This document shows, one piece after another, positions 51,444 through 59,828 of a stretch of 64,000 nt of DNA. Below the pieces are notes generated by a model. That model saw only the letters and a program-made list of their open reading frames with translations, had not been told where the DNA came from and ran no database searches. Origin of the DNA: Micromonospora endolithica (GTDB lineage Bacteria; Actinomycetota; Actinomycetes; Mycobacteriales; Micromonosporaceae); contig NZ_RBAK01000005.1 of the NCBI RefSeq assembly GCF_003626595.1, positions 1 through 64,000 of the forward strand, in the 5' to 3' direction. Made by a program: the position numbers and the translations under genes. The number at the start of each line of letters is the position of its first letter. Within the stretch, counting starts at the first letter, position 1.

Positions 51444-52214
51444 CTATTCGGCGGCGGGGGCGAGTTGGAAGGTCGCGGGCTTCTCGACGGTCTGCACGAC
51501 CTTGCCTTCGCCGACCAACTTGACCGCCGCGTTCACGACCGCGCCCGGGCGGGCCTTCAGCACGCCGGTGCCGGCCTCGGCGGCGTCGATGAGCTTGCAC
51601 AGCTCGCCGGTCTTGTAGGCCCGGTCGGGGTGCGATTCGAGGATGTCCAGCACCGCTGCGCGCAGGGAGCCCTTGGCGCGGCGGCTGCTCGCGCTCGACG
51701 TTTCCGTCGAGGCGGTCGTGTCCGGCTCGGCGTCCTCGGACGCCGCGGCGCGGGGCTCGCTGTGGCCGTCGAGGGCTGCGTCGGTGTCGGGCGCGGTCGG
51801 TGCTGCCGTCGGGGCTGGCGCGGCGGGCGGTTCGGCGTCAGTGGGGCTGGTGGGCTGTAGGGTGGGCGGCTCCTCTGCGGTGCTGTCGGCCGGCTCCGGC
51901 AGGTTCTCGTCGGGGGCCTGCGCCGGCGTCACGGGTGGCGCGTCGGTGCTCGTGTCGGCGGGCGGCGGGGTGCGATCAGCGCCGACGGTGGTCCGGCCGG
52001 CGTCGGTCAGCCGCCACACCGCGCGCTTGTCCTCGGTGCGCACCGGCTCGGCCTGCCCAGTGTGCTCCAGCGCGCGCAGTTTCGCGGTGGCGGTGGAGTA
52101 GCCGAGCCCGGCCGTGTCGGCGACGGCGGCGGCGGTGGCTTCGCCGAGTTCGGCGAGTGCGGCCAGGACCTTGAACATGGCGTGCGGCGATACCGGTTCG
52201 GGGGCGTCGCTCAT
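51444..52214 (-). CDS. Protein with two winged helices joined by a disordered linker
   Basis: 256 residues. The first winged helix covers 8-75 (MFKVLAALAELGEATAAAVA, TATAKLRALEHTGQAEPVRT). A Pro/Ala/Thr/Glu-rich linker covers about 80-180. The second winged helix covers 185-256 (RAAVLDILESHPDRAYKTGE, GAVVNAAVKLVGEGKVVQTV). Such bipartite DNA-binding proteins can bridge two sites. They are common on actinomycete elements as regulators or nucleoid proteins. ATG 52214 follows AAGGAGAG. Confidence 0.7.
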   Translation of the reverse strand: MSDAPEPVSPHAMFKVLAALAELGEATAAAVADTAGLGYSTATAKLRALEHTGQAEPVRTEDKRAVWRLTDAGRTTVGADRTPPPADTSTDAPPVTPAQAPDENLPEPADSTAEEPPTLQPTSPTDAEPPAAPAPTAAPTAPDTDAALDGHSEPRAAASEDAEPDTTASTETSSASSRRAKGSLRAAVLDILESHPDRAYKTGELCKLIDAAEAGTGVLKARPGAVVNAAVKLVGEGKVVQTVEKPATFQLAPAAE

Positions 52215-52283
52215 GGGCCTCTCCTTGTGTGAGGTGGGATCGGCACTGATCCACGCTTCATCCGCTGCGCGGATCAAGTGCGA

Positions 52284-52314
52284 TGGCCGGATCTCGGGAC
52301 TCCGGGATCCGGCC
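52284..52314. other. GC-rich hairpin between array genes
   Basis: TGGCCGGATC and GATCCGGCCA form a perfect ten-base stem across about 52284-52315, between the gene starting at 53261 and the leader of the double winged-helix gene. Confidence 0.5.
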
Positions 52315-52340
52315 ACGGTCGGGTTGGGCGGGGTTGCGGG

Positions 52341-53261
52341 TCAGAACGGCGGGTCGTCGTGCGCGGCGGGCGCGGGCCGTGGCGGGCGATGGGCGGGAGC
52401 GCGCTCGCCCAGCCGTGCGGACAGGGCGGTCAGGTGCAGCCGCAGCCGATCCCGCACGGGCATCGCGGCAACGATCGGTGAGGTGTGCCAGAGCCACCGG
52501 TAGGCGCCGATGCTGTAGTAGCCGTCCTGGTCGGGGTAGCAGCGGTCATCGACGTCGAGGCGGATCCCATCGCCGAGATCGGATTCTTCGAGAAGCACGG
52601 CGGTGGTGCCGTCGAAGCGCAGCAGCGGGTACTCCCCCGGCATGGTGCCCAACCGCCAGGGTCCGGCGAGGTCCGCGGCCATCCGGCGGACCGTGTGTGG
52701 GTGGAAGCGGCAGATCAGGTGCCCGTCCACGCCGGTGTCGCAGCCGTCGGCGACCAGCGCGGGGTAGCCGCCGTCGCCCGTGCGTGCGGAGGTGACCATG
52801 GCCGGACGCCATCGTGTTCCCGGCGGGGCGATCTCCGCGCGGTAATCGAGCAGCGTCACGGCTCTGGCGTCCAGGGCGGTGCCGGGCCAGGTGTCGGTGT
52901 CGATCGCAAGCCAGGGCTGGTCGAGGTCTCGGCCGGCGCGCAGAATGTCGATCAGCCGCCGCCCGTCGGCGTTAACGTGGCGCAGCGGCAGATAAAGGTG
53001 CTGATCGGGTTCCGCCGGCGCGTTCTGACGCCGCCATGAGCCGCCGTGGGCGACCTGTTCGTCGCCCTGCGGGCTGTACCAGAGTGGCACGCCGTTGGAG
53101 CGCAGCTGTCCTTCGCTGCCGGTGCGGCGCAGGATCAGGGCGGGGGTGTTGTGCTCGCCCGCGGCGAGTTGTGCTCTGGTGAGGCGGTGAGTGGGGCAGG
53201 CGAGAGCGTGTTCTGCCAGGGGCAGCACGTCCTCGCCGCGGAACCACAGTTTGCCGGGCAT
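52341..53261 (-). CDS. Array protein, unknown function
   Basis: 306 residues. The N-terminus LWFRGEDVLPLAEHALACPT resembles the start of the DUF3085 protein at 38779. Later parts include RLIDILRAGRDLDQPWLAID, VDGHLICRFHPHTVRRMAAD and GIRLDVDDRCYPDQDGYYSI. No membrane helices are seen. The ATG has GGAGG ten bases upstream, slightly far. The function is unknown. Confidence 0.6.
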   Translation of the reverse strand: MPGKLWFRGEDVLPLAEHALACPTHRLTRAQLAAGEHNTPALILRRTGSEGQLRSNGVPLWYSPQGDEQVAHGGSWRRQNAPAEPDQHLYLPLRHVNADGRRLIDILRAGRDLDQPWLAIDTDTWPGTALDARAVTLLDYRAEIAPPGTRWRPAMVTSARTGDGGYPALVADGCDTGVDGHLICRFHPHTVRRMAADLAGPWRLGTMPGEYPLLRFDGTTAVLLEESDLGDGIRLDVDDRCYPDQDGYYSIGAYRWLWHTSPIVAAMPVRDRLRLHLTALSARLGERAPAHRPPRPAPAAHDDPPF

Positions 53262-53555
53262 GGTGAAGGGACCTCCTCAGATGAAGGGGAAGGGCTGGAA
53301 GAGGAACAGGGCGGCCTGTCTCAGGCCAAGCGGGCGCGGGCGGCCCCATGCCCGGGGCGCCCGGCGATCGCAGGACTCGCGCCCGCAGTCAGAGGAGCGC
53401 CCATTCGGTTGAAGAGGGGCGCGGCGGGCCGCGGCGATAGATCTGCGTGGTGCGAATTGCGGTGAGGACCAGCCCTGGCTGGCGAGGGTGCGCCGAGCGG
53501 GGCACAGACGGCAGCGGATCAGCTGCGGTCAGCGGTATGACCGGGTTGGCGGTAG
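53262..53555 (-). other. Gap in the array with an imperfect hairpin
   Basis: No gene is seen in these 294 bases. CGGGCGGCCCC (53337-53347) and GGGGCGCCCG (53354-53363) can form a stem with one bulged base. Confidence 0.4.
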
Positions 53556-54131
53556 TCAGGCGCGCGCTGCGTTGAGCAGTCGTCGCAGGCTCGCCGCGAC
53601 GACGCTGGGGTGCATCTGTGGGGTCGGCTCGTCCACGGTGACGGTCGTGATGGTGGACGCGCCGCGCATGCGCAGCATCTGGTAGACGCGACCGTCGATG
53701 TCGTGGGCGGTCACTGCGCGTACCGGGATGCCGCCAGGATCGGCGGGCAGGCCGTGAGCGGCGGCGGCCTGGCGGCCAGCGTCGCTGGTGTCGAGTCCCT
53801 CACCGAGGAACGCCATGGCGACCATCGGTCCCAGTTGCGCGCGGGTCCACGCCCGCAGTTCACGGGCCTTAACGGTGGTCAGGGACTCGGCGACGGCGCG
53901 AAGACCGACCCAGTACGGCACTCTCAGGCTGGCACCGGGCATCGCGTGTAGCTGCCACACCGATGGATCGATGGGCAGTTCCTCGACGTCGAGGCTTCCC
54001 ACGCGGGTGTGAGCGGTGGAGTCGAACAGGCCGAGCAGCGCCGGGTATGCGCCCCAACCTTGGGTGTCGGCGAGGGCTTCGACGGCGCTCAGCGCGGCCG
54101 TGACAGCGGCGGCGCGACGTTCTGGCTTCAT
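53556..54131 (-). CDS. Array protein, paralog of the 50038 gene
   Basis: 191 residues. AVTAALSAVEALADTQGWGA, YWVGLRAVAESLTTVKAREL, AHDIDGRVYQMLRMRGASTI and VDEPTPQMHPSVVAASLRRL. The DIDGRxYQ core and the closing helix are shared with the protein at 50038. The function is unknown. ATG 54131 follows AAGGAGG. A hairpin lies just downstream. Confidence 0.6.
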   Translation of the reverse strand: MKPERRAAAVTAALSAVEALADTQGWGAYPALLGLFDSTAHTRVGSLDVEELPIDPSVWQLHAMPGASLRVPYWVGLRAVAESLTTVKARELRAWTRAQLGPMVAMAFLGEGLDTSDAGRQAAAAHGLPADPGGIPVRAVTAHDIDGRVYQMLRMRGASTITTVTVDEPTPQMHPSVVAASLRRLLNAARA

Positions 54132-54151
54132 ATGTGCCTCCTTGGCATAGA

Positions 54152-54179
54152 CAGGGGGCAGGAGCGTCAGTGCCCCCTG
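54152..54179. other. GC-rich hairpin between array genes
   Basis: CAGGGGGCA (54152-54160) pairs perfectly with TGCCCCCTG (54171-54179) around a ten-base loop, between the gene ending at 54256 and the ribosome site of the gene at 54131. Confidence 0.6.
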
Positions 54180-54255
54180 CGGGGACCGGCACCGCCGGGC
54201 GGCGCGCCTGGTGTCCCCCGGGTACAGGGATCAGGGCGCGCCGTCCGGACGGGTG

Positions 54256-55092
54256 TCATGCGGTGGTTTCCAGGGCGACCGCGAGGAGCCGCTGGTCGGG
54301 CTCGAGGGTGTCGAGGTGGCGCAGGGCCTGCTCGAGGTAGGTCACCCGGTGGGCGAGGGCGTCGCTGGTCGGGGCGAGCTTGCGGCCGTCGGTGGTGAGC
54401 AGCGCGTCGCCGACGACGGCGCTGGCGGCCCGGTAGTGCTGGTAGGCCATCTGGCCTGCCTGGTACATCTCCAGTTCTCCGACGCCGGGTTGGCCGGGGC
54501 CGGGGGTAGCGGCGGCGTGCAGTCGCATGGCGTTGACGCGCGGCTGGGCGTGGAAGTCCGCCACCGCCGTGTCGTACGGGTACTTCTGGGGGTCGGTGAG
54601 GTGGCGGGTTTCGAAGGTCGGCCACGGGGTGGCCGGCCTGGTGCCGTGTACCGCCTGCTGCCAGATCTGGTAGCGGATGGCGGCGCCGATGGCGGCGGCG
54701 TGGCGCATGCCCTGCAGGTCGAGCAGTCTCACGGGTCCTCCCGCGCAGGAGGCGGGGCGGCCCTTGCGCAGGCCGATCATCTGGTGGCGCTGCCACAGCC
54801 GCAGCTGGGGTACCGCCCAGAACAGTGGGGTGAGGGTGCCGGTGACACCGAAGTGGGTGCGCAGCTGGTGCGCGGTGAGCGCCTCGGCGGGCAGCTCGTC
54901 GGGCAGGCAGATGACCATCGTGGCGATGGTCGGCGCCGGCGTGACCGCCGCGGGCACGATGGTGCTGCTGGCCTTCGCGGGGGCCTGCGGGCGCGGCTGC
55001 GCCTGGGCGGCCTTCGCGGGGGCCGGTCGGATGGGGGTGGCGGGCACGCGGCTGCCGTGACGGGTCAGCGGGGTGCCGTTGACAGCGGACAT
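54256..55092 (-). CDS. First gene of the minus-strand array, unknown function
   Basis: 278 residues. A Pro/Ala-rich N-terminus (1-55) is followed by TIATMVICLPDELPAEALTA with HQLRTHFGVTGTLTPLFWAV, RYQIWQQAVHGTRPATPWPT and the helical C-terminus LEMYQAGQMAYQHYRAASAV to AHRVTYLEQALRHLDTLE. I do not recognise a family. ATG 55092 follows GAAGGAGG. It is the first gene of the array, so the main promoter should lie just upstream. Confidence 0.6.
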   Translation of the reverse strand: MSAVNGTPLTRHGSRVPATPIRPAPAKAAQAQPRPQAPAKASSTIVPAAVTPAPTIATMVICLPDELPAEALTAHQLRTHFGVTGTLTPLFWAVPQLRLWQRHQMIGLRKGRPASCAGGPVRLLDLQGMRHAAAIGAAIRYQIWQQAVHGTRPATPWPTFETRHLTDPQKYPYDTAVADFHAQPRVNAMRLHAAATPGPGQPGVGELEMYQAGQMAYQHYRAASAVVGDALLTTDGRKLAPTSDALAHRVTYLEQALRHLDTLEPDQRLLAVALETTA

Positions 55093-55418
55093 GGTGGGGT
55101 CCTCCTTCGGGTGGGTGATGAGGTGTCGGGGCGCGCGGAGCTGACCGGCTCACCGGGATCGTGGGTCGGAGTCAGGTCGGCAGGCGATGCAGGTCGCGCG
55201 TGGGCGCGGAGGCGACCAGGCCACTGGGTTCGTGGGTGAGGTCGGTGGTGCGGGGCGCGTGGTGCGCTGGTGCGGGTTGGCTGGGTGCGACCGTGGGGGT
55301 CGCCGCGGGTGCGCGTGCCGACCGGCGTAGGCGGGTGGGCGTGGCGTACCGGATGTGCGGCGGGGATCCCTGCGGTGGGACCGAACCGGGTGAAGCGATA
55401 TGTGGGTGATGTAGTGCC
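55093..55418. promoter_or_regulatory. Divergent control region at the head of the array
   Basis: This 326-base gap separates the array start from the plus-strand gene at 55419. It must hold the array promoter, but the GC-rich sequence gives no clear pair of hexamers. On the minus strand TTCACG and TATCGC lie 17 bases apart near 55390-55420, a weak candidate. No tRNA or attachment-like repeat is visible. Confidence 0.3.
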
Positions 55419-55997
55419 GTGAACGGTAGCTCCGCCCAGCCCCACCTGATCGTCGCCAGCACCACCGCCGTCCTCGCTCCCGGCCTGTACCAAACACCGT
55501 ACGGGCTGGCCAAACGGCGCCAAGTCATCACCTACGCCCACGCCGGCATACCCGGAATCGCGCTGCTCCTGCCCATCCTGCGCCAAGCAGCAGACGACGC
55601 AACTCCGCGGCGCTGGCCGAGGTGGTCATTCGACCACGCCGCCAACGAGCTGCACTCGGCCGTAGAGGTGGCGCCCGACTCCGCGTTCATCGTCAAGGTG
55701 CCGAGCCTCGGCGGTGGCGCCCCGGACGCCGCCGACGGCCAGATCGGTCCTTCGATCCCAGCCGTGCTGAGGGCTCATCTCCAGTGCCTGCTAACCGATC
55801 GGAACAGTCTGCACGCTCACCGCAGCGCGGCCCGCTCCCGACTGGGTCTGTCTCCACCCCAGCTACGACGCCGCGTCGACCATCATCTCGCGCCGGCCGA
55901 GCTCGTCCGCCGCTTCGCCGACCGGTACCACGTCACGATCGTCCGCGACCACGCCGTCTCGACCCCGGACGGAGGAGAAACGCCGCCTCATGCCTGA
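55419..55997 (+). CDS. Protein of unknown function upstream of an FAD oxidoreductase
   Basis: 192 residues. VLAPGLYQTPYGLAKRRQVI and THAGIP-like text (TYAHAGIPGIALLLPILRQA) open a partly hydrophobic protein; the end is basic and His-rich. The GTG at 55419 has no ribosome site, so the start may be later. The last eight bases overlap the FAD gene, which favours a real gene. I know no family. Confidence 0.45.
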   Translation: MNGSSAQPHLIVASTTAVLAPGLYQTPYGLAKRRQVITYAHAGIPGIALLLPILRQAADDATPRRWPRWSFDHAANELHSAVEVAPDSAFIVKVPSLGGGAPDAADGQIGPSIPAVLRAHLQCLLTDRNSLHAHRSAARSRLGLSPPQLRRRVDHHLAPAELVRRFADRYHVTIVRDHAVSTPDGGETPPHA

Positions 55998-57036
55998 CCG
56001 GACGAAGAAGATTCTCGTCATCGGTGCCGGACTGTGTGGCCTCGCGATAGCCGTCACCGTCGCCCGGCGAGGGTTCGACGTCGCCTGTGCCGGCGACGGA
56101 CGCCGGGGGGCCTCGCTGGCAAACTTCGGTCAGCTGCACTCCGGTGCAGTCTTGGCACCGGTTCTACCCGACGTCGCTCAGGCTTGCTGGCACCACCGGA
56201 ACGAATGGCCGGACGAACTGCTCCGCCCCGCCCAGGTCGGCGAGCCGTGGGGCTACGCCCTGTTCAACACCGCCGAGGCTGTCGACAGGTACCGCACCGC
56301 CTGGCAGCACATTGGCATCGACGTCGAAGAGATCAACCCAGGCCACCCAGCCCTTGCGGCGACGCGCCCGCCTGCAGCCGCGTTCCGTGTACCGGACTTC
56401 AGCGTCGATCTCGACATCTTGCACGCCCGCCTGACCGCGCTGGCGCGCGACTCTGGCGTGTCATTGCTGCCGCGGCGTCAGGTCAGGCTGCATCGGGACC
56501 CGGAGACGGGGATGGTGACCGTCGGCGACGACGGCGGTAGGCAGGACTTGATCGTGCTGGCGGCCGGTGCCGACATCCCCGACTTGCTGGCCCAGGCGGG
56601 CATCGCGCACACGCTCCGGCAGCGCCGCATCGCCTGGGGTCGGCACGCCGGGATTCGTCCGACCGCCTTGACCTACTGGCTCGACGGTGACCTTCTGGCC
56701 ATCAGTCCCGATCGCACCGACGCGCGCATTGGGCTGCCAAGCATCAACGGCGAGTACGGGACGAACGAGGTCGAGTACGCGCGGATGCGGATGGCACTCG
56801 TCCGGCGCGGGCTGCACTCGTCCGACGCCGAACTCCGCTTGCAGTGGGGCACCGTCTGCGAACCTTCCACTGCTCGGGCGGACCCGACCAGCTTCGTGGC
56901 GGACCTTCGTGATCCCCCTGCTGGCTGGAGCAGAGCGCTCAACCTTCTCGTCGCGGTACCCGGGAAGTGGACCACAGCGTGGCACTGCGCCGAACGCGTC
57001 GTCAGCTCCCTCGAAGAGGAGAGTCAGCTCAACTGA
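55990..57036 (+). CDS. FAD-dependent oxidoreductase (DAO family)
   Basis: 348 residues. The FAD-binding start is KKILVIGAGLCGLAIAVTVA with RRGFDV. GASLANFGQLHSGAVLAPVL resembles the flavin-contact loop of glycine/D-amino-acid-oxidase-like enzymes, LIVLAAGADIPDLLAQAGIA is the second Gly-rich strand, and VPGKWTTAWHCAERVV closes the fold. The substrate is probably an amine or a hydroxy acid, which cannot be told from sequence. The gene overlaps the one before by eight bases and the convergent tryptophanyl-tRNA synthetase by eight bases. Confidence 0.75.
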   Translation: MPDRTKKILVIGAGLCGLAIAVTVARRGFDVACAGDGRRGASLANFGQLHSGAVLAPVLPDVAQACWHHRNEWPDELLRPAQVGEPWGYALFNTAEAVDRYRTAWQHIGIDVEEINPGHPALAATRPPAAAFRVPDFSVDLDILHARLTALARDSGVSLLPRRQVRLHRDPETGMVTVGDDGGRQDLIVLAAGADIPDLLAQAGIAHTLRQRRIAWGRHAGIRPTALTYWLDGDLLAISPDRTDARIGLPSINGEYGTNEVEYARMRMALVRRGLHSSDAELRLQWGTVCEPSTARADPTSFVADLRDPPAGWSRALNLLVAVPGKWTTAWHCAERVVSSLEEESQLN

Positions 57037-58048
57037 TCCCGATGGCGTCGCGGACCCGCTCCAGCACCGGACGGGTCTGCTTGCGCGCCTTGTCCGCGCC
57101 GTGCGCCAGCAGGTCGTCAAGCTCGCTGCCCGACGCCATAAGCGTCTCGTAACGGTCGCGCATCGGCGCGAACCGTTCGTTGAGCGCCTCGGTCAGCTGC
57201 GCCTTGACCTCGCCCCAGCCCATTCCGCCCGCGAGCAGGCGAGCCCGGGTCTCGGCGACCACGGCGGGGTCGCCGAAGCGCTCCAGCAGCGTGAATACGG
57301 ACGAGGATTCCGGCTCCTTGGGCGCCTCCACCGGAACGCTGTCGGTGGTGATCCGGCGGATCACCTTCTTCAAGGCAGCTTCGGGGGCGAAGAGCGGGAT
57401 CGTATTGCCGTAGGACTTGCTCATCTTCCGGCCGTCGGTGCCGGGCAGCGTGTGAGCGGTCCCTTCCTCGGGCACGACGGGCTTCGGGATCTTCAGCTTG
57501 TACCGGTCGCCATAGATGCTGTTGAACGAGCCCGCGATATCGGCGGCGTACTCGACGTGCTGAAGCTGGTCGCGGCCGACTGGAACCACGTCGGCTTCGA
57601 CGATCAGGATGTCGACGGCCATAAGCACCGGGTAGTTGAACAGGCCCATGTTCACGCCCGCGTCGAGGTCTTCCCGACCGGCCTCACGGTTGCGGTCGCG
57701 CGCCGCCTTGTAGGCGTGCGCCCGGTTCATGAGTCCCTTGGCGCTCATGCAGGACAACACCCACGACAGCTCGAAGATCTCGGGGATGTCGGACTGGCGA
57801 TAGAAGGTGGTCCGGTCGGGGTCCAACCCCGCGGCCAGCCAGGTCGCGGCCACCGAGCGCGTGTAGTGCCGCATCAGGGCGGGATCACGGACCGTCGTGA
57901 GCGCGTGGTAGTCGGCGATGAAGTACATCGACTCGTAACTGTCCGCCAGGTCGAGCGCGGGCAGGATCGCACCAACGTAGTTGCCGAGGTGCGGCTCGCC
58001 CGTCGGCTTGATGCCCGTCAGCGAGACCTTACGCGCCGTAGAACCCAT
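57029..58048 (-). CDS. trpS: Tryptophanyl-tRNA synthetase
   Basis: 339 residues, the normal size. The class I HIGH-like motif is PHLGNYVG at 19-26, DYHALTT at about 46-52 is the Trp/ATP pocket strand, GRDQLQHVEYAADIA lines the active site, and KMSKS lies at 208-212. It charges tRNA-Trp. Whether this is the only copy or a second, resistance-type copy cannot be decided here, but the accessory surroundings make a second copy possible. The ATG lacks a textbook ribosome site. The 3' end overlaps the convergent FAD gene. Confidence 0.93.
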   Translation of the reverse strand: MGSTARKVSLTGIKPTGEPHLGNYVGAILPALDLADSYESMYFIADYHALTTVRDPALMRHYTRSVAATWLAAGLDPDRTTFYRQSDIPEIFELSWVLSCMSAKGLMNRAHAYKAARDRNREAGREDLDAGVNMGLFNYPVLMAVDILIVEADVVPVGRDQLQHVEYAADIAGSFNSIYGDRYKLKIPKPVVPEEGTAHTLPGTDGRKMSKSYGNTIPLFAPEAALKKVIRRITTDSVPVEAPKEPESSSVFTLLERFGDPAVVAETRARLLAGGMGWGEVKAQLTEALNERFAPMRDRYETLMASGSELDDLLAHGADKARKQTRPVLERVRDAIGIS

Positions 58049-58120
58049 GCCCCGACATTACTATGCGGCCGAGGCTGGTCGATGTCCATGTCGGCCTTGC
58101 CGAGCGGTGATCCTGGCCTG

Positions 58121-58801
58121 TCAGCTCCTCGGCAGACTCAGCAGATCCGGCAACTCCGCCATGTCGGTGAAGAGCGCGTCAGCACCGTCGAGCGTCTGAT
58201 CGGCCGGCACGAAGCCGAGTACGCGCATGCCAGCCGCCTGGGCGGCGGCGATTCCGGACGCGCTGTCCTCGACCACCACACAGCGCCGCGGATCTGCCCC
58301 ACAGCGCTCAGCGGCCAAGAGGAACAGATCCGGAGCCGGCTTGCCGTGCGCGACGTCGGCAGCGGTGAAGATCCGGTGCTCGAAGTACCGTGCGAGCCCA
58401 CTCGTCCGCAGCGTGAGGGCCACCTTCTCGGGGCGCCCGTTCGACGCCACGCAGAACGGAACATCGAGCAGGCGGATCACGTCCAGCACACCGGGCACCG
58501 GACGCACCCGAGCGCGAAGGGCCGCGTCAACGGACCGGGTGAGCGAGTCGAACCATCCTGCAGGGGTGGACGTGCCCAGTAGCGTGAGTACGCGCTCGGT
58601 GGCCTTCTCCTGGGATAGGCCGGCGAACTCCCGCTCACACTCCTCGTCGGTGATCTCGACGTCGAGCTGTCGTAGGTATCCCGCCAGCACACCGGCGACG
58701 ATCGCCTCGCTGTCGACGAGCACCCCATCGCAGTCAAAGATCACGAGATCGGGGCGGCTGCCGGCGGCCACTTCGCTGTCCGCTTCACGCCCGCCTTGCA
58801 C
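58121..58801 (-). CDS. HAD-superfamily hydrolase (phosphatase / phosphoglucomutase-like)
   Basis: 226 residues. LVIFDCDGVLVDSEAIVAGV holds the nucleophile Asp pair, FCVASNG is motif II, HGKPAPDLFLLAAERCG carries the motif III Lys, and VVEDSASGIAAAQAAGM is motif IV with its acidic pair. The cap is the helical type of the subfamily that includes beta-phosphoglucomutase and phosphoglycolate phosphatase. The start is GTG 58801 or the GTG ten codons later; neither has a good ribosome site. It follows trpS on the same strand, 72 bases apart. Confidence 0.85.
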   Translation of the reverse strand: MQGGREADSEVAAGSRPDLVIFDCDGVLVDSEAIVAGVLAGYLRQLDVEITDEECEREFAGLSQEKATERVLTLLGTSTPAGWFDSLTRSVDAALRARVRPVPGVLDVIRLLDVPFCVASNGRPEKVALTLRTSGLARYFEHRIFTAADVAHGKPAPDLFLLAAERCGADPRRCVVVEDSASGIAAAQAAGMRVLGFVPADQTLDGADALFTDMAELPDLLSLPRS

Positions 58802-58918
58802 AGGTTCGATTGTCTCCCATCGGGCGACCCGGGGCGAGATGCGGAAGGCTGCGCCAACGCGCCCCGAGACCGCCGGGCATGACGCACGGTGAGCCCTGTC
58901 GAGGGGTGTAAACAGGCA

Positions 58919-59794
58919 TCAGAGAGGCGTCGGCTCGCTGCGGTGGGCGGCGAGTACGGACCCGACAACGATCGCCGCGAGCCCGAGGATCGCAGCCATG
59001 CTGATCTGCTCGCGTAGGAAGGCCACGCCGAAGGCGACGGCGAAGGCGGGTGAGAGATAGAAGGCGAGCGCGGCGCGGGCCGGTCCGATCTGGGTGATGA
59101 GCTTGTAGAAAAGCGCGAGCGTCGCGCCCGTGCACGCGATCCCGAGCACGAGCAGGGCCGCTGTCCCTTCCAAGCCAGGCAACCTGCTCGGAACCGTCGC
59201 CGAGGCGGGCACGGCCACGGCTGCGGTGGTGACGAGCATGGCGGAGGTGGCGACACCGAGGGGCGGAGCCTCGGCGTACCTGCGATGTATCAGCATCGCG
59301 CCAGCGGCATAGCAGACCGCCGCGACGAGGATGAGCGCGCCGCCGAGCAGCGCCAGCCGACCTCCACGCAGGTCGACGCCGAAAAGCAAGACCAGGCCGA
59401 CCAGGCCGAGGAGCACCCCGGTCAGGCCCTTCCAGCCTTGCGGACGCTCATCGGGTGCGAAGCGGAGGGCGAGGAGCGCGACGAACAGTGGCTGCGCACC
59501 GACGAGGATGCCGGCGACGCTCGCCGACACGTACTGCTGGCCATAGGTGAGCAGCAGCAGCGGCGCCGTGGACTGCACCAGCACCGTCTCGATGATCGCC
59601 CGAGGGCTGCGCCAAACGGGCCGAAGCGCGTCCCGGCGTATCGCGAGGGGAAGCAGCAGAAGCGCGGCGAGGAGCACGCGGCCAAGGACGACGAGCGCTG
59701 GCGAGAGATCGCGCAGAGCGACGGTGATGAGCGGGTACACCGCGCCCCACAGGGCGGACAGGATGACCAGTTCGATCCAGGAGCGGCGGGTCAC
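58919..59794 (-). CDS. EamA/DMT-family transporter
   Basis: 291 residues with ten predicted helices in two EamA repeats: WIELVILSALWGAVYPLITV to VSASVAGILVGAQPLFVALL and LALLGGALILVAAVCYAAGA to AFYLSPAFAVAFGVAFLREQ. Such proteins export amino acids or other metabolites. The start is GTG. It lies 34 bases downstream of the regulator gene on the same strand, so the two may form a unit. Confidence 0.85.
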   Translation of the reverse strand: MTRRSWIELVILSALWGAVYPLITVALRDLSPALVVLGRVLLAALLLLPLAIRRDALRPVWRSPRAIIETVLVQSTAPLLLLTYGQQYVSASVAGILVGAQPLFVALLALRFAPDERPQGWKGLTGVLLGLVGLVLLFGVDLRGGRLALLGGALILVAAVCYAAGAMLIHRRYAEAPPLGVATSAMLVTTAAVAVPASATVPSRLPGLEGTAALLVLGIACTGATLALFYKLITQIGPARAALAFYLSPAFAVAFGVAFLREQISMAAILGLAAIVVGSVLAAHRSEPTPL

Positions 59795-59828
59795 AGCGGG
59801 TCGGACCGGGTCGACGTACGCACGCGCT

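Noticed and set aside
25005..55092. A complete integrative conjugative element
   Set aside because: Plasmid-type genes are many, but I see no integrase, replication initiator, FtsK/TraB-type translocase or attachment repeat in the window, so only a partial element can be claimed.
58795..58830. tRNA-like T-loop (GGTTCGATT)
   Set aside because: The flanking bases do not pair into a T-arm and no acceptor or anticodon stem can be drawn.
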